A stretch of 64,000 nucleotides of DNA. Origin: Lineus longissimus (lineage: Eukaryota; Nemertea; Pilidiophora; Heteronemertea; Lineidae). Shown one piece after another: positions 1 through 9,328 of this stretch; the first letter of the stretch is position 1; each line of letters starts with the position of its first letter. Under the pieces are notes generated by a model. The model made no database searches. It saw nothing but the letters and a program-made list of their open reading frames with translations, and was not told the DNA's origin. The position numbers and the translations under genes are program-made. The DNA lies in the NCBI RefSeq assembly GCF_910592395.1, contig NC_088313.1, forward strand, positions 12,912,437-12,976,436, in the 5' to 3' direction.

Positions 1-14
1 TCTATTGCGTGTAA

Positions 15-347
15 ATGCAATTCATGACTATATGGGAGTTATTGCTGGTCCTGACCAACATGGACAGAGCTTCAGCAAGTTTAGTCTTTTCCTCATTCCA
101 ATTCATGACAATGGACATTAACGGAACTGATAGCAATTTAACTTTCGCAATCTTACGAGTTCAGTCAATTCTTCGATGTGGTATGGCATGCTCGAATATT
201 CAGATGTGCGTTGCCTTTTTCACGACCCACCAGCACGGCCATGACGGCTATGATGTTACGGAAACCTGTCATCTTCACAAGGATGCTGCTACCAAAGACT
301 GGACTTGCAGAGACGGGAAAACAGGACATCGGCTTTGGAAAAAGCAG
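15..347 (+). CDS. Exon 1 (unit 1): signal peptide plus PAN/apple-like domain
   Basis: An ATG at 15 directly follows an in-frame TAA (12-14), which supports initiation here or at the second in-frame ATG (24). The 111 codons start with a hydrophobic stretch (WELLLVLTNM) ending in a small-residue cleavage-like site (RASA, then SLVFSS), so the product is probably secreted or membrane-directed. The later part has the cysteine spacing of a PAN/apple module: RCGMACSN, a third Cys five residues on, then CHLHKD and WTCRDG. The segment ends at 347 on CAG followed by GTAGCC, a good splice donor (phase 0), conserved in units 2 and 3. The frame runs on only 18 codons past it. PAN domains bind proteins or sugars in secreted receptors; the ligand here is unknown. 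An intron probably follows, and the gene probably continues into the long exon at 1680-2684, though a direct join has the wrong phase. Confidence 0.6.
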
Positions 348-1659
348 GTAGCCAATATTTCGGTTTTCATATTCGCAACCTATTTTGCAATAAAGACATA
401 ATTTGCTGTTGTTGCGTGCGCAACCGGTTAGACACTAGGACGGCGTTGCTTGCCTACTGGCAAGCTCGCACTGGACTGCTTGATATCGGAATTTCGTTAG
501 TCCTAAACTGGTTGCCTACCAGGGCTAAGCCATATTTAGTATATTTAGTGTGTTGGGTTTAATTACAGCTAGTATGAATGATCTCCATCACCCGCGCATT
601 GCGCCCATAATTGTTAGAACTCAAATTTTCTTCGGCGACGTTCTCTGATGACCGGATCGGGAGCGCCCGAGACTGGAATATGCAACTTTATGCAGCTGTT
701 GAAACAGAAACCTAATTCTCGCGCGAATGCATGGCGTACAGTCAACTGGTGTACACCTACACTTCAACGTTGAGGGTAAATTATCGTCGTCTGATGATAA
801 CTTCGATTCAGCTGAACTGGTAAACATGATAAATTACGTGAAACTGCACAATATACTACTTTGAAGTCCAGACTACATGTATATAATACAGTCGTATTTC
901 AAGTCGTGGACTGCAATTTGGATAACCATTTCGTTGTAGCCATCTCATGCACCGATCCAATTTGATGTTAAAAACATTACTGTAAAAATCCAGATGGAAT
1001 GGCACTATGAAAACTGTCGTCAATTAAATGAATATTCGATAACCATACATAATACAACCGGAATCTGCAATAAATATTTGAAATGTTCCATAAGTATCAA
1101 ATTGTTCAAACCTCTATTATTTATTGACTTAGGGAAAAAAACCAACGTGCAGGACAAAATGATCTGCATTCTTCTCGGACCAATTCCACATCGACCGTGG
1201 TTGGGAGAAGGGGAAAACGTTAGCAATTTTTACAAATTGTTATTATAAACATATTCAATATTGATCTTTTCATGTCCGCTTTTTTTCCACTGGCCGTCAG
1301 GATGAGATATAGAGTGGAGCTCATTGTTGCCAACCTCTATAATATATACAGGGTATACCAAAAAGGCGGTATCCGCCTAAACGTTAATAATGGGTTTATT
1401 TAATCAAGATGCGTGCATTACTTATGAAGATTGTCTAATCAACAAAGAGCGACAGCCTTCCATCGCCCACAATGTAATGTATAAAAACCTACTTTGAACA
1501 TATTCATCCTTTAAAACCCGAACACTTCATTTAAAGATGTCATATCTTAACTTTTAACCTAAACGCCGAACTAGCAGAGGGGCACCTATCGGTCGTACCG
1601 TGATGTAAGGATCTATGGCCAGTTCCCACCGTGGGCGGCATCTGTATTTTACCACACAG
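348..1659 (+). other. Probable intron between the PAN exon and the long exon
   Basis: No convincing coding sequence is seen. The segment begins with the donor after 347 and ends with a pyrimidine-rich acceptor-like stretch, TGTATTTTACCACACAG, just before 1660. The last ~120 bases before the acceptor are well conserved among the three units, while the middle differs by indels. A phase-adjusting internal exon could be hidden here, because exon 1 ends in phase 0 and the long exon would need phase 1. Confidence 0.45.
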
Positions 1660-1679
1660 GGCTAAGTGTCATAGTCACA

Positions 1680-2684
1680 GTGGCTCGTTTTCATTACTCC
1701 TTGAGTCCTTATCGTAACGTCTACGTCTACAGCAAAGATGATATAAGCGGAGATTTTAAACTGATATATCGCTTTCACTTTAACGAGCTCGCATTCATTG
1801 CTGGCGAATATGGCAATGATGTCATAGGTGTAAGCACTCATCATGGACGCAAATATCCCTATGAAAAGTTCCGAGCATATCAAGTCAATTTGAAGGGAAA
1901 TGGCAATTCCCGAGAGTTGATTCTACCGTATGGTGAACTTAAGAAACGCCTAGGTCCAAGAAATTCGAGGTTCAAATATTTCAAAATGGTTTCATGCGGT
2001 GAGAATGTTTTCTTAGAGTTGACCTTTCGATGCAAATTTCAGAAGCACAAGAACAGGGGAAAAGCCCTGTCTGTGTCTTGGTTAAATTGGTATAAAATAG
2101 TAAACGTAGGGTTCATTCTTAAACTTCGGTATGTTGAAAGCCTAAAAGAGATGCGCTATGATCTTATGCCTGAAGTCGAAAGTGTTTTATCATTTGATAT
2201 GAAGAACATTATGTTAGAGGATATCCGATGTGATTTAAATGGTTATCTCTATAAATCATCAGCCAGAACACACTCCATCACCATCTTAGAAAAACCGTAC
2301 GAGTATAATAAATCCACGTCGATCATATTTTGTGATGATTTGTTCAGAAAATTGGGAGACTCTGCAGTTGTGTCTTTGCTCGGATCATATAATGTCGTCG
2401 TTGAGGTTCATCGGTTGAATTTAGTTACCAGCGTGAATTTAATACATGCTCCTAAGGAGAACTTCAAGCTGAATCCTAAGAATCACGCTCTATATCTGTT
2501 TAGGTTGCAATTGGGGCCATGCCTGGATGAATCCGAGGTGGAAGCTAAGAATACGTTATTGATGACCTTCCGTGACCCATTTGTCTCAAATCATTGGTTA
2601 ATTGTTGATTCTAATGAACGATTATTTGCCTGGCCCAAATTCGGTACTGGTAAGCAAATGACCGCAAAGGTATTTACTATGTAA
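1680..2684 (+). CDS. Long exon (unit 1): unrecognised ~334-residue protein family
   Basis: An open frame runs from 1575 to a TAA at 2684. There is no in-frame ATG before codon ~102; the position given is a GTG, so this is best read as the 3' coding exon of a spliced gene, entered at the acceptor near 1659 or at nearby AGs (1674, 1680). The protein is not recognised. It has many short alternating hydrophobic strands (NVYVYSKDD, GNDVIGVST, ELILPYGEL, FLELTFRCKF), few cysteines and no membrane segment, and ends with NHWLIVDSNERLFAWPKFG. The strand pattern could fit a beta-propeller or other all-beta fold, which is weak inference. The unit 3 copy stays open at roughly 84-85 percent identity and differs in length by exactly one codon, which suggests past selection on the protein. 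Confidence 0.6.
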   Translation: MARFHYSLSPYRNVYVYSKDDISGDFKLIYRFHFNELAFIAGEYGNDVIGVSTHHGRKYPYEKFRAYQVNLKGNGNSRELILPYGELKKRLGPRNSRFKYFKMVSCGENVFLELTFRCKFQKHKNRGKALSVSWLNWYKIVNVGFILKLRYVESLKEMRYDLMPEVESVLSFDMKNIMLEDIRCDLNGYLYKSSARTHSITILEKPYEYNKSTSIIFCDDLFRKLGDSAVVSLLGSYNVVVEVHRLNLVTSVNLIHAPKENFKLNPKNHALYLFRLQLGPCLDESEVEAKNTLLMTFRDPFVSNHWLIVDSNERLFAWPKFGTGKQMTAKVFTM

Positions 2685-3020
2685 CAAAGTACTCGGGTGG
2701 ACCTATATTGTTTATAAAGCTGAACTGCACGAACATGTACAAATCTCACAGTGGCTGATTCAGAAATTAAGTAGAGACGGATACGGCACAGCTGTGGATG
2801 CAAACTTTCAGACTGCTACTATGTCTAATAATTCATTTTCGGAACTTGTAAACCAGAATCTTTGTTTAAATCCATATATCTATGCAAGACCGAATCAGAT
2901 ATCGTAGCATTTCACTCTCCACCGTAAGGTATCGCCGTGTCGCATGAATAAATTAATTGATATTCCGGGAGATATGATTGTCGCAATAAGTATTGTGAGG
3001 GAAATTACACATGCAGTAAA
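2685..3020 (+). other. 3' flank of the long exon, up to the Ngaro-like insertion
   Basis: Noncoding. It contains an AATAAA-like hexamer near 2946 that could act as a poly(A) signal. The sequence matches units 2 and 3 until 3020, where homology stops abruptly; it resumes at about 11599. Confidence 0.5.
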
Positions 3021-3334
3021 TATATATTATGAGGGAGACATCCATCATAATAGGTTTTATGCTAAGATGCTCCAGTTTGGCTAGTAGGCCTATCGATCAT
3101 TTGGGGTCACGTCTGTCATGACTCATACTATCCTACTTAGGGGACATCGCCGCGCGTGTCTACCTCATTCGAGAGAAGTAGTTCAAGATTCATGATCACG
3201 TTGTCTACAAAATTTCATCTTTAACTTTTGGGGAATCGTGGACGTTCTTTCGATTTTGAGGAAGGTTCTTTACGACAGTTAAGTAATCGTATTTATTCGA
3301 ACCCTTTTCTCCGTATTGGTTTGCGCTGAGCGCA

Positions 3335-3952
3335 ATGGCTTCTGACCAGAATCACCCCTTTCGGGTTCTTATTTCCGGCCACAGCTATATCGAAAGGCTG
3401 CGGAAGTTTTCTGTTTCTGTGCCCCGATTAGGGTTATTTCGCCCTGGCATGACTGGGCAGAATTTACAACTGGCCGAGTGTAACGTTGACTTCTGGGGTG
3501 TGCCAGGATTAACTTTGGCGCGCATATACAACTCGGAGGTGTACTGCTATGAGATTCGTGTTTTATCACCTGATTTGATAATACTTCAGATCGGGGGGAA
3601 CGATTTGTGTATTTCCTCCTATTCGGCGGATGAAGTGGCGAGGGAGGTTACTAGATTTGCCTTCGAGTTACACCAACTTGTAAATTGTAGAGTACTGATT
3701 TCCCAAATTATTCCAAGGGTTCAGTGTCCTGCCGGATACAATGACAAGGTATTTCGGTGCAATGGGCGCCTTGCTCAGCTTAATCCAGTTTATTCACCAG
3801 TGTCTCCTTGGAAACATAAGGGGATATGGAACCCTCAGGATTGGATATACAATACGGATGGAGTCCACTTCAACGACCTGGGCAACTTCAAATTGTTCAA
3901 CAGCTATAGGGCTGCAGCATATCTGTCTTACGCGGCCATTGTCTTGGTATGA
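3335..3952 (+). CDS. SGNH/GDSL-type hydrolase of the Ngaro-like element
   Basis: 205 residues from an ATG at 3335. SGNH blocks are visible: block I as ISGHSY (Ser17 the likely nucleophile), a glycine block in GVPGLTL, block III as IGGNDLC (Asn89), and block V as DGVHFND (Asp175, His178). The catalytic Ser, Asp and His are therefore all present. Such enzymes hydrolyse esters or lipids; the substrate here cannot be inferred. It lies inside the insertion, since the empty sites in sister units lack it, so it is element cargo and not a host gene. Hydrolase domains are known in some Ngaro and CR1 elements. A separate ORF upstream of Gag is a notable position. The reading frame is intact although the element's RT is broken. 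Confidence 0.75.
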   Translation: MASDQNHPFRVLISGHSYIERLRKFSVSVPRLGLFRPGMTGQNLQLAECNVDFWGVPGLTLARIYNSEVYCYEIRVLSPDLIILQIGGNDLCISSYSADEVAREVTRFAFELHQLVNCRVLISQIIPRVQCPAGYNDKVFRCNGRLAQLNPVYSPVSPWKHKGIWNPQDWIYNTDGVHFNDLGNFKLFNSYRAAAYLSYAAIVLV

Positions 3953-4194
3953 TTATAATATGTTTGCTCTAATTTCAGGTCGCAGGCGTATCAACTGCTA
4001 ATGTAACGATCGGTAAAATTGTTTGTTTTGCAGTTTTCAGCCGCACTAGATGGGCATTTCCTACATAAATAGCCTTGCTAGATTGTTTGCGTGGGTGATC
4101 TTTTCCCGCTTTCCCTCAAAGGAGGGGGGGGGCTTATTCTCCCTATGGCTCTACATGTAACTGCTCACCCTATGGCTGACGAAAATCTTTGGCC

Positions 4195-4440
4195 CGAAGG
4201 GGCCTTTTCTTGGCCACACTGGTGGTCTTCGGCTCCTAGAGGGTCTTATCTGTCCACACTGGTGGTCTTCGGCTGGCTCCTAAGGGGGTCTTTTTGGCCA
4301 CGCTGCGGTCTTCGGCTCCTAAGAGGGTCTGTTTATTGGCCACACTGTGGTCTTCGGCTCCTAACAGGGTCTTATTGTCTGGCCACTCTAAGGGTCGTCG
4401 GCTCCTAACACGGTCTTCTTCGGCCGTACGTAATAATCGT
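4195..4440 (+). repeat. Minisatellite, ~45-50 bp period, about five units
   Basis: Repeated phrases GGTCTTCGGCTCCTAA and GGCCACACTG recur about five times with variation (CTGGTGG, CTGCGG, CTGTGG, CTAAGGG). It lies between the hydrolase and Gag reading frames of the Ngaro-like element. It may belong to a leader or promoter region of the element; no function can be read from the sequence. Confidence 0.8.
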
Positions 4441-4600
4441 CGGTCTTGGCCGGAAACGGTCTGCTACTGCACCAGCTTAAATGGTTAACATTCACTTTAC
4501 CATGGTTTCGGCCTACTGTCGTTTCCCTGGGCAGGTGATCCATGGCTGGATGTATTTCGATTAGGACAAAGCTTACTGTTCAATTTCTCTTCCAGCATAA

Positions 4601-5773
4601 ATGGACAACACCCGCCCAAAGACAAGGGGGAATAAAGCGAGGGATGCAGGCAAGAAAGACAAGAAAGGCACTCGTAAACGTTCGTCCGAACAAGGGGATG
4701 GGCAGCGTGGAGCAAAGCGCACTAAACGGGATCAACCGGCTGATAACTATGGCATTGGTAATCAGGACATGACCCAGACATGCAAGGACATGATGGCGAA
4801 CATGAATCTCATGATGACAAACATGAACAAGTTCTTTGCCACGAAGGCACTTTCCCAGGATCCCGTAACTATCGAGGACACGGACGCAGCTGGCGAGGTC
4901 GCTGGGGCTGAGGCCAACGAGGCATCCGAGGGCACTGGATTGTTTAGTAAGAATAATGCTGTAACTGATATGGGCAAAGCCCGCTTGAGTAGCTCATTTA
5001 CTTCGGTTGCTTTGGCCTTGGACGCACATGTTAAAATAGAACACAAGGAAAAAATTTGGGCTAATGAGTATGTTGACATCGCCAAGTTGTTGAATCCGGC
5101 TTCCCAGAAAAAGCAATCTTTCAAAGTCAATGGCACTGGCACCGATGGAGATGAAACACTCACCTTCTCCTTTGGTGTACCCAAAGTTAAGATAACCTCA
5201 TTTTCGCAATGGCAGTCGGCTTTCGCCATTTTTCAGTCCATTTACCTTGATAAGTTCCCGGCAGTATCTAAACAGCTCCTCAGTTATGAGGCATCAGTTA
5301 AGAATCTTATGGTCAGAGGGGGTGACTGGATGTTCTACGACGAGGGTTTTCGCCGCAATATGGGCGTGAACCCCCGTCAGTGGGACGAACCTTTGTGGGA
5401 GCTCTGGGTCCGGGCCATTCACCAAAAGCGCAACAACCCCGCGCAGATGAACCAGCAGCCCTTTCGCCAAGGCAAGAAGGGTCTTTCAGGAGCCAGTACC
5501 CGGAAGTTCCCTGCTGGGACCTGTTGGAGATACAACGGAGGCAGACCATGTCCCGCATGCAACTTCCCACACAAGTGCTCCGATTGTGGTGGGACACACC
5601 CGGCAACCCGATGCGCTGGCCAGACCCGTAGCACCAGTAACCCTACCCGCCAGCCTCAACTGCAGTCATCCCCTACCTCCTCTGGCCGACCAAAATCTAT
5701 TGTTACCCTGCCAAACGGACTAATGCGGTCCAACCAACTACCCGATGCAAAGCCGGCTGCTTACGCCCATTAA
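4601..5773 (+). CDS. Gag-like protein of the Ngaro-like element
   Basis: 390 residues from an ATG at 4601, fully open. The N-terminus is very basic (KTRGNKARDAGKKDKKGTRK), followed by a Met/Asn-rich stretch, an acidic Ala/Glu region, a central globular part with YLDKFPAVSKQLLSYE, and a C-terminal Cys/His cluster, CWRYNGGRPCPACNF then HKCSDCGGTHPATRC, typical of zinc-binding Gag tails in Ngaro/DIRS-type elements. The role would be nucleic-acid binding and particle assembly. The frame overlaps the start of the RT frame at 5745, so translation of RT may depend on overlap or reinitiation. Confidence 0.7.
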   Translation: MDNTRPKTRGNKARDAGKKDKKGTRKRSSEQGDGQRGAKRTKRDQPADNYGIGNQDMTQTCKDMMANMNLMMTNMNKFFATKALSQDPVTIEDTDAAGEVAGAEANEASEGTGLFSKNNAVTDMGKARLSSSFTSVALALDAHVKIEHKEKIWANEYVDIAKLLNPASQKKQSFKVNGTGTDGDETLTFSFGVPKVKITSFSQWQSAFAIFQSIYLDKFPAVSKQLLSYEASVKNLMVRGGDWMFYDEGFRRNMGVNPRQWDEPLWELWVRAIHQKRNNPAQMNQQPFRQGKKGLSGASTRKFPAGTCWRYNGGRPCPACNFPHKCSDCGGTHPATRCAGQTRSTSNPTRQPQLQSSPTSSGRPKSIVTLPNGLMRSNQLPDAKPAAYAH

Positions 5774-7112
5774 ACCTCAAATACTTGCTAAATACTTACA
5801 AGGTTACGACCCAACCCTGGCGCAATTTCTACTCAATGGCTTTACAGAAGGTTTCTCTCTAGAATATCAGGGTCGTCGCTCAAGCCGCGTCTGTCCTAAT
5901 TCAACATCAGCTGGCGAGCACCCTGAGGTAATTGATAGGAAAATTGCATCGGAGCTGAAGGAAGGCCGAATCCTTGGTCCTTTTACTTTCCCCCCTACAT
6001 CAGATTTCAGAGCATCCCCGATCGGGGTGGTGCCTAAAAAGGAACCCGGGGATTTTCGTATGATACATAATTTGTCATACCCCGGGAAGGGGATTCTATC
6101 AATAAGGGTATTCCCAAAGATCTCACCAGCGTTCATTATTCCTCCATCTACGATGCTATTTCCTACATTAAAAGACAGGAAAGCCAGGTTTTCCTGTCTA
6201 AGTGCGACATCAAGTCTGCCTTCAGAATTATTCCTGTTGCCCCTAGGGATTACCCTCTTTTGGGCTTCGTGTGGCGCGGGGAATACTACATGGATCGCGT
6301 TTTACCCATGGGGGCTAGTATCTCCTGCTCTCATTTTGAGAAGTTCAGTACTGCTATAGAATGGATTTGCCTACACAAGTTAGGGTTTTCCGCTATGGTC
6401 CACGTGCTAGATGATTTCCTGATCATTTCCCTTTCAGAAAGTTCCTCTAGGAAGGACCTACAAAAATTCGAAAGATTTTGCGCGGAGGTCGGTATTCCGC
6501 TGGCCCCTGAGAAAACGTTTGGACCCGCTATTGCACTTCCATTTCTTGGCATTACTCTAGATACTGGTAAAATGGAGGCCCGTTTACCTGAGGAAAAAAT
6601 CACCAAGTTTAAACAAAAAATTGATTACTTTCTCAGCAAATCCAAAGCCATGTTATATGAATTTCAATCCTTACACGGGTGTTTGAATTTTGCGTGTTCC
6701 GTGGTGCTCCCAGGTAAAGCTTTTTCCAGGCGCTTGATTGATTTAACTGTAGGGTACAAAAACCCATTTCACCATATTATTCGTATTTCAAGGGAAACTA
6801 AGAGGACCTTTTAGTTTGGCGTGATTTTCTCGACCATTTTAACGGCAAATCATTCTTCCATGGTGACAACTGGTTATCGAATGCCGAGCTCAGACTGTTT
6901 ACTGACGCTTCAGGAAGCATTGGTTTTGGCGCCCTATATAAAACACATTGGTTCTATGAGACATGGCCTGATACTTGGAAGAAGCTCAACATCGCTACAT
7001 TAGAATTGTTTCCCATTGTGTTGGCAGTCTCAATCTGGGGCAAAGATTGGGCTAACCAGAATATTATATTCTTTACCGATAACGAGGCCGTGGTATCTGT
7101 TATCAACAAACA

Positions 7113-9110
7113 AATAATAATAATAATAGTCTCTTTTATAGCGCTATTCCATGGACAGAGTCCTTGCTCACAGCGCTCCCTCTCCAAAAGCTCGCACAAA
7201 CAGCAAGGTCTTTATCGCTCCCTTGAATTTTTCAGTGTCCACAGTGTCCCGAATGTGACATGGAAGAGTATTCCATAGACGCGGTCCATAACACTTGAAA
7301 CTACGATCCCCAAAAGAAGTCTTGGTTCTAGGAACCACCAGCTCCGAGAAAGCACCTGATCGGGTTGTGCGGGGAGCAGGTTTCCCAGAAACAAGGTCTC
7401 TCAGATACTGGGGAGCTGCACCCTGCACGCACTTGTGCACCTGAAGCAACACCTTAAAGTCAATCCTTTCTGCCACAGGCAGCCAGTGAAGCTTGATCAG
7501 AGTGGGTGTTATGTGATCAAACTTCCTGACTCTGCAAACGATGCGAGCAGCAGTATTTTGAACACGCTGTAATGGAGCAAGTGTCTTCTTCGGTAAACCA
7601 GCAAGTAATCCATTGTTGCAGTCAAGCCGAGAGGACACGAAGGCATGAACCAGACGTTCCCGGCTATCCTGGTCAAGGTATCTACTAACACGGCCAATAC
7701 TATACAAACTGGCATATGCAGCGTTGCATATCTTCTTTACATGTGCTTGCATTGTCATGCCCTGGTCCAGAAGAACGCCTAGATCCCGGACACAGTCAGA
7801 CTTTGGTACCGATACTCCATCAACTGATATTCCGGCAATAGATCCAGTTCTGCGCGATGAAACAATGTTAATCACATCCATTTTGGGGGCATTGAGCGCT
7901 AGTTTGTTTTCAAATAACCAGTCCTTCACATCCTTAACACATGATTCCACGCGTGTCACCATCCGCTTGCTCTGCAAACTATCGCCACAGGGGGCTGACG
8001 CTTCAAGCTGATTGTCGTCAGCATACAGTTGGTATGGAACATTATGTTCTTGCATGACAGCACTGAGTGGTAGAGTGTATATGGTGAACAGAACAGGACC
8101 AAGAACAGAGTCCTGGGGAACACCATACTCGAGGACAACAGAGTCCGAGCACATGTTGCCGATTGCAACTGAAAGCTCTCTGCCTGCGAGATAAGGCAAA
8201 AACCACTGGAATGCCCTGTCCGCAAGGCCAATGCGATGTTGAAGTCGACTCAAAAGTATATAATGGTCCACCGTATCGAAGGCTGCGGATAGGTCCAACA
8301 GCACTAGAAGAAACTCCTTTCCCACATCAAGTGAGCCCAGGATATCACTTGTAATGCGCAACAGTACAGTTTCTGTGCTGTGTCCTTGGCGATAGGCGGA
8401 CTGGTTTGGGTCGTATAGATTGTTCAACAACATGTGATCTCTTAAGCGCATTGCTACTATTCGCTCGATAAGTTTGGAAAGATAAGTCAAATTAGACACC
8501 GGGCGGTAATTCCCCAGTACTTCCTTGTCAAGTATTGCTTTCTTAAGTAGCGGTTTGACCAGAGCGAACTTAAGAGGGACGGGCATGTGGCCAGTCTCAA
8601 GCGACAGGTTGATGATCTTCACTAGTACAGGCAAGAGTGGTTCGACGCATTTCTTCAGGAGCCACGTGGGGATAGGATCGAGACTACATCCTTTAGCTGG
8701 CAAGGAGAGGATGAGCTTCCTAACCTCACTCTCTGACGTTGGTGCAAAGTCCTGTAGCAGGGATGTGGTACTAGAGCCATCGGATGTTGCGAGCGGTTCA
8801 AAACCAGAGTCATCAAATTTCTCACGGATGTTGCTGATCTTCTGGCTAAAGAAAGAGCAGAAATCCTCTGCAATGGCCTTCGTGTCGGTATTATCTGGCA
8901 GAGGAGACACTGACTTCTTTCCAACAAGCTCATTGACGACCTTGAACAGGTCTTTGCCATTGCAAGCCTTGATTCTCGAGCTATGGAAAGAAAGTTTAGC
9001 CTTATCAATCATCGTACTGATGGCATTGCACTGAGCTCTGAGCATTTGTCTGTTTATTTGAGTTCGTTCATTTCGCCACTTATTCTCGAGTTTGCGGCGA
9101 ATTATTCTTG
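7113..9110 (-). mobile_element. CR1/Rex-like non-LTR retrotransposon nested in RNase H, 5'-truncated
   Basis: The inserted ~2.0 kb is flanked by CAACAAACA at 7104-7112 and 9111-9119. A 6-bp duplication, AACAAA, is the reading that restores the RNase H frame. The 3' end (left side) has a very short UTR ending in a (TTA)n-type microsatellite tail preceded by GCGCTATAAAAGA on the minus strand, in the style of CR1/L2-like elements. The 5' part with the endonuclease is absent, as expected for incomplete reverse transcription. Confidence 0.85.
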
Positions 9111-9120
9111 CAACAAACAT
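7168..9120 (-). CDS. Reverse transcriptase of the nested CR1/Rex-like element
   Basis: 650 open codons, the first few encoded by flanking host sequence. RT blocks are clear: LVKPLLKKAILDKEVLGNYRP, QSAYRQGHSTETVLL, VLLDLSAAFDTVDH, EYGVPQDSVLGPVLF and the active site YQLYADDNQL, followed by a Jockey-group C-terminal region with WLPVAERIDFK and PRLWNTLP. The first catalytic Asp (in LLDLSAAFD) and the YADD pair are intact. There is no endonuclease because the copy is 5'-truncated. The absence of stops over almost 2 kb argues for a fairly recent insertion. Without a promoter or endonuclease it should not mobilise itself. Confidence 0.85.
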   Translation of the reverse strand: MFVARIIRRKLENKWRNERTQINRQMLRAQCNAISTMIDKAKLSFHSSRIKACNGKDLFKVVNELVGKKSVSPLPDNTDTKAIAEDFCSFFSQKISNIREKFDDSGFEPLATSDGSSTTSLLQDFAPTSESEVRKLILSLPAKGCSLDPIPTWLLKKCVEPLLPVLVKIINLSLETGHMPVPLKFALVKPLLKKAILDKEVLGNYRPVSNLTYLSKLIERIVAMRLRDHMLLNNLYDPNQSAYRQGHSTETVLLRITSDILGSLDVGKEFLLVLLDLSAAFDTVDHYILLSRLQHRIGLADRAFQWFLPYLAGRELSVAIGNMCSDSVVLEYGVPQDSVLGPVLFTIYTLPLSAVMQEHNVPYQLYADDNQLEASAPCGDSLQSKRMVTRVESCVKDVKDWLFENKLALNAPKMDVINIVSSRRTGSIAGISVDGVSVPKSDCVRDLGVLLDQGMTMQAHVKKICNAAYASLYSIGRVSRYLDQDSRERLVHAFVSSRLDCNNGLLAGLPKKTLAPLQRVQNTAARIVCRVRKFDHITPTLIKLHWLPVAERIDFKVLLQVHKCVQGAAPQYLRDLVSGKPAPRTTRSGAFSELVVPRTKTSFGDRSFKCYGPRLWNTLPCHIRDTVDTEKFKGAIKTLLFVRAFGEGAL

Positions 9121-9328
9121 CTAAGGAAAAGCAGGTCATGTCCTTAGTTCGCTCTCTGGTGAAAACATGCCTCTTTCATAACATTGTGGTCAAAGCTAAG
9201 CATATTCCCGGCAAAAGGAATGTTCTAGCTGACATGCTCTCTCGTTTACAGATACCTGCATTTCTGAGGCGGGCACCTTGGGCGGATGCGACGCCCACTC
9301 TTATCCCTCCAAACCTGTACCCGGATGG

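Noticed and set aside
15-2684. Direct splice from the PAN exon (347) to the long exon (1660)
   Set aside because: The reading phases do not match; an added exon would be needed.
4195-4440. Possible CRISPR-like array
   Set aside because: The units are variable minisatellite repeats without unique spacers, inside a eukaryotic retroelement.
7104-9119. A 9-bp CAACAAACA target duplication
   Set aside because: A 9-bp reading leaves the RNase H frame shifted; a shorter AACAAA duplication fits, and the region is low in complexity.
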